The notes under the pieces: model-generated
Seen by the model: the letters and a program-made list of their open reading frames with translations, nothing else
What the model was told of the DNA's origin: nothing
The model's database searches: none
Part shown: piece after piece, positions 14,478 through 14,523 of the stretch
Layout: the number at the start of each line of letters is the position of its first letter
Numbering within the stretch: position 1 is the first letter of the stretch
Assembly: GCA_937967875.1 (NCBI GenBank)
Contig: CALBTQ010000558.1
Span: 1-14,523, forward strand
From: an uncultured Pseudomonadota bacterium
GTDB taxonomy: Bacteria; Lernaellota; Lernaellaia; Lernaellales; Lernaellaceae
Reading direction: 5' to 3'
DNA length: 14,523 bases
Program-made: the position numbers and the translations under genes

Positions 14478-14509
14478 GTGCCATAGTTTTCGCCGTAGGC
14501 GAAAGCTGT
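14478..14509 (-). repeat. Palindromic intergenic element, copy 5
   Basis: Stem TTTCGCC (14488-14494), loop GTA, stem GGCGAAA (14498-14504), flanks GTGCC and GCTGT. It matches copy 4 except in the three-base loop and lies 33 bases after the amidohydrolase stop. Confidence 0.8.
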
Positions 14510-14523
14510 GCTTTGAAGGTCAG

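Overview
This window looks like the left end of an assembled contig from a GC-rich, Gram-negative, probably uncultivated bacterium. The first 44 bases are an Illumina TruSeq-type adapter, so real sequence begins near base 45. The Gram-negative reading rests on three SurA/PpiC-family periplasmic folding factors and several exported lipoproteins with lipobox cysteines. An Asp-rich (DDDxT)n linker just after the lipobox of one surface protein is a habit I associate with deltaproteobacteria-like lineages and related candidate phyla. That placement is an impression, not a proof.

Layout. (1) 45-2641, plus strand: a tight operon of three parvulin/SurA-type proteins (the first cut off by the contig end, the second a lipoprotein, the third a SurA-like periplasmic protein). 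All three lack the first parvulin active-site histidine, so they look more like chaperones than isomerases. (2) 2642-5977: two separately promoted exported proteins, a HEAT-repeat protein and a 747-residue lipoprotein with an Asp-rich stalk and about 13 beta-propeller-type repeats. The second seems to be read from a leaderless mRNA. (3) 5981-6211, minus strand: a 76-residue two-helix membrane protein, tail to tail with the propeller gene. (4) 6354-8637, plus strand: a GT4 glycosyltransferase and a DUF6263-like lipoprotein, each with its own promoter. (5) 8860-12471: a patatin-like lipase (minus) and a long-chain acyl-CoA synthetase (plus), divergent across a 459-base promoter region. Together they make a plausible lipid-recycling pair, the lipase releasing fatty acids and the synthetase activating them. 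(6) 12912-14444, plus strand: an exported amidohydrolase with a complete metal site and a Tat-like signal.

The intergenic spaces carry the least ordinary sequence. Five copies of a roughly 30-base palindromic element (8661, 12545, 12592, 12722, 14478) share flanks while their stems change in a compensatory way. Two of them face each other around an AT-rich core whose internal inverted repeats cross (order A-B-A'-B'), forming a MITE-like or REPIN-like composite at 12545-12753. A different palindrome at 8698-8745 resembles the dispersed intergenic repeats familiar from alphaproteobacteria.

A recurring promoter form (TTGAC-like -35, 17-18 spacer, often TGn before a TA-starting -10) can be seen ahead of most transcription units. 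I see no tRNA, rRNA, CRISPR array, transposase or phage gene.
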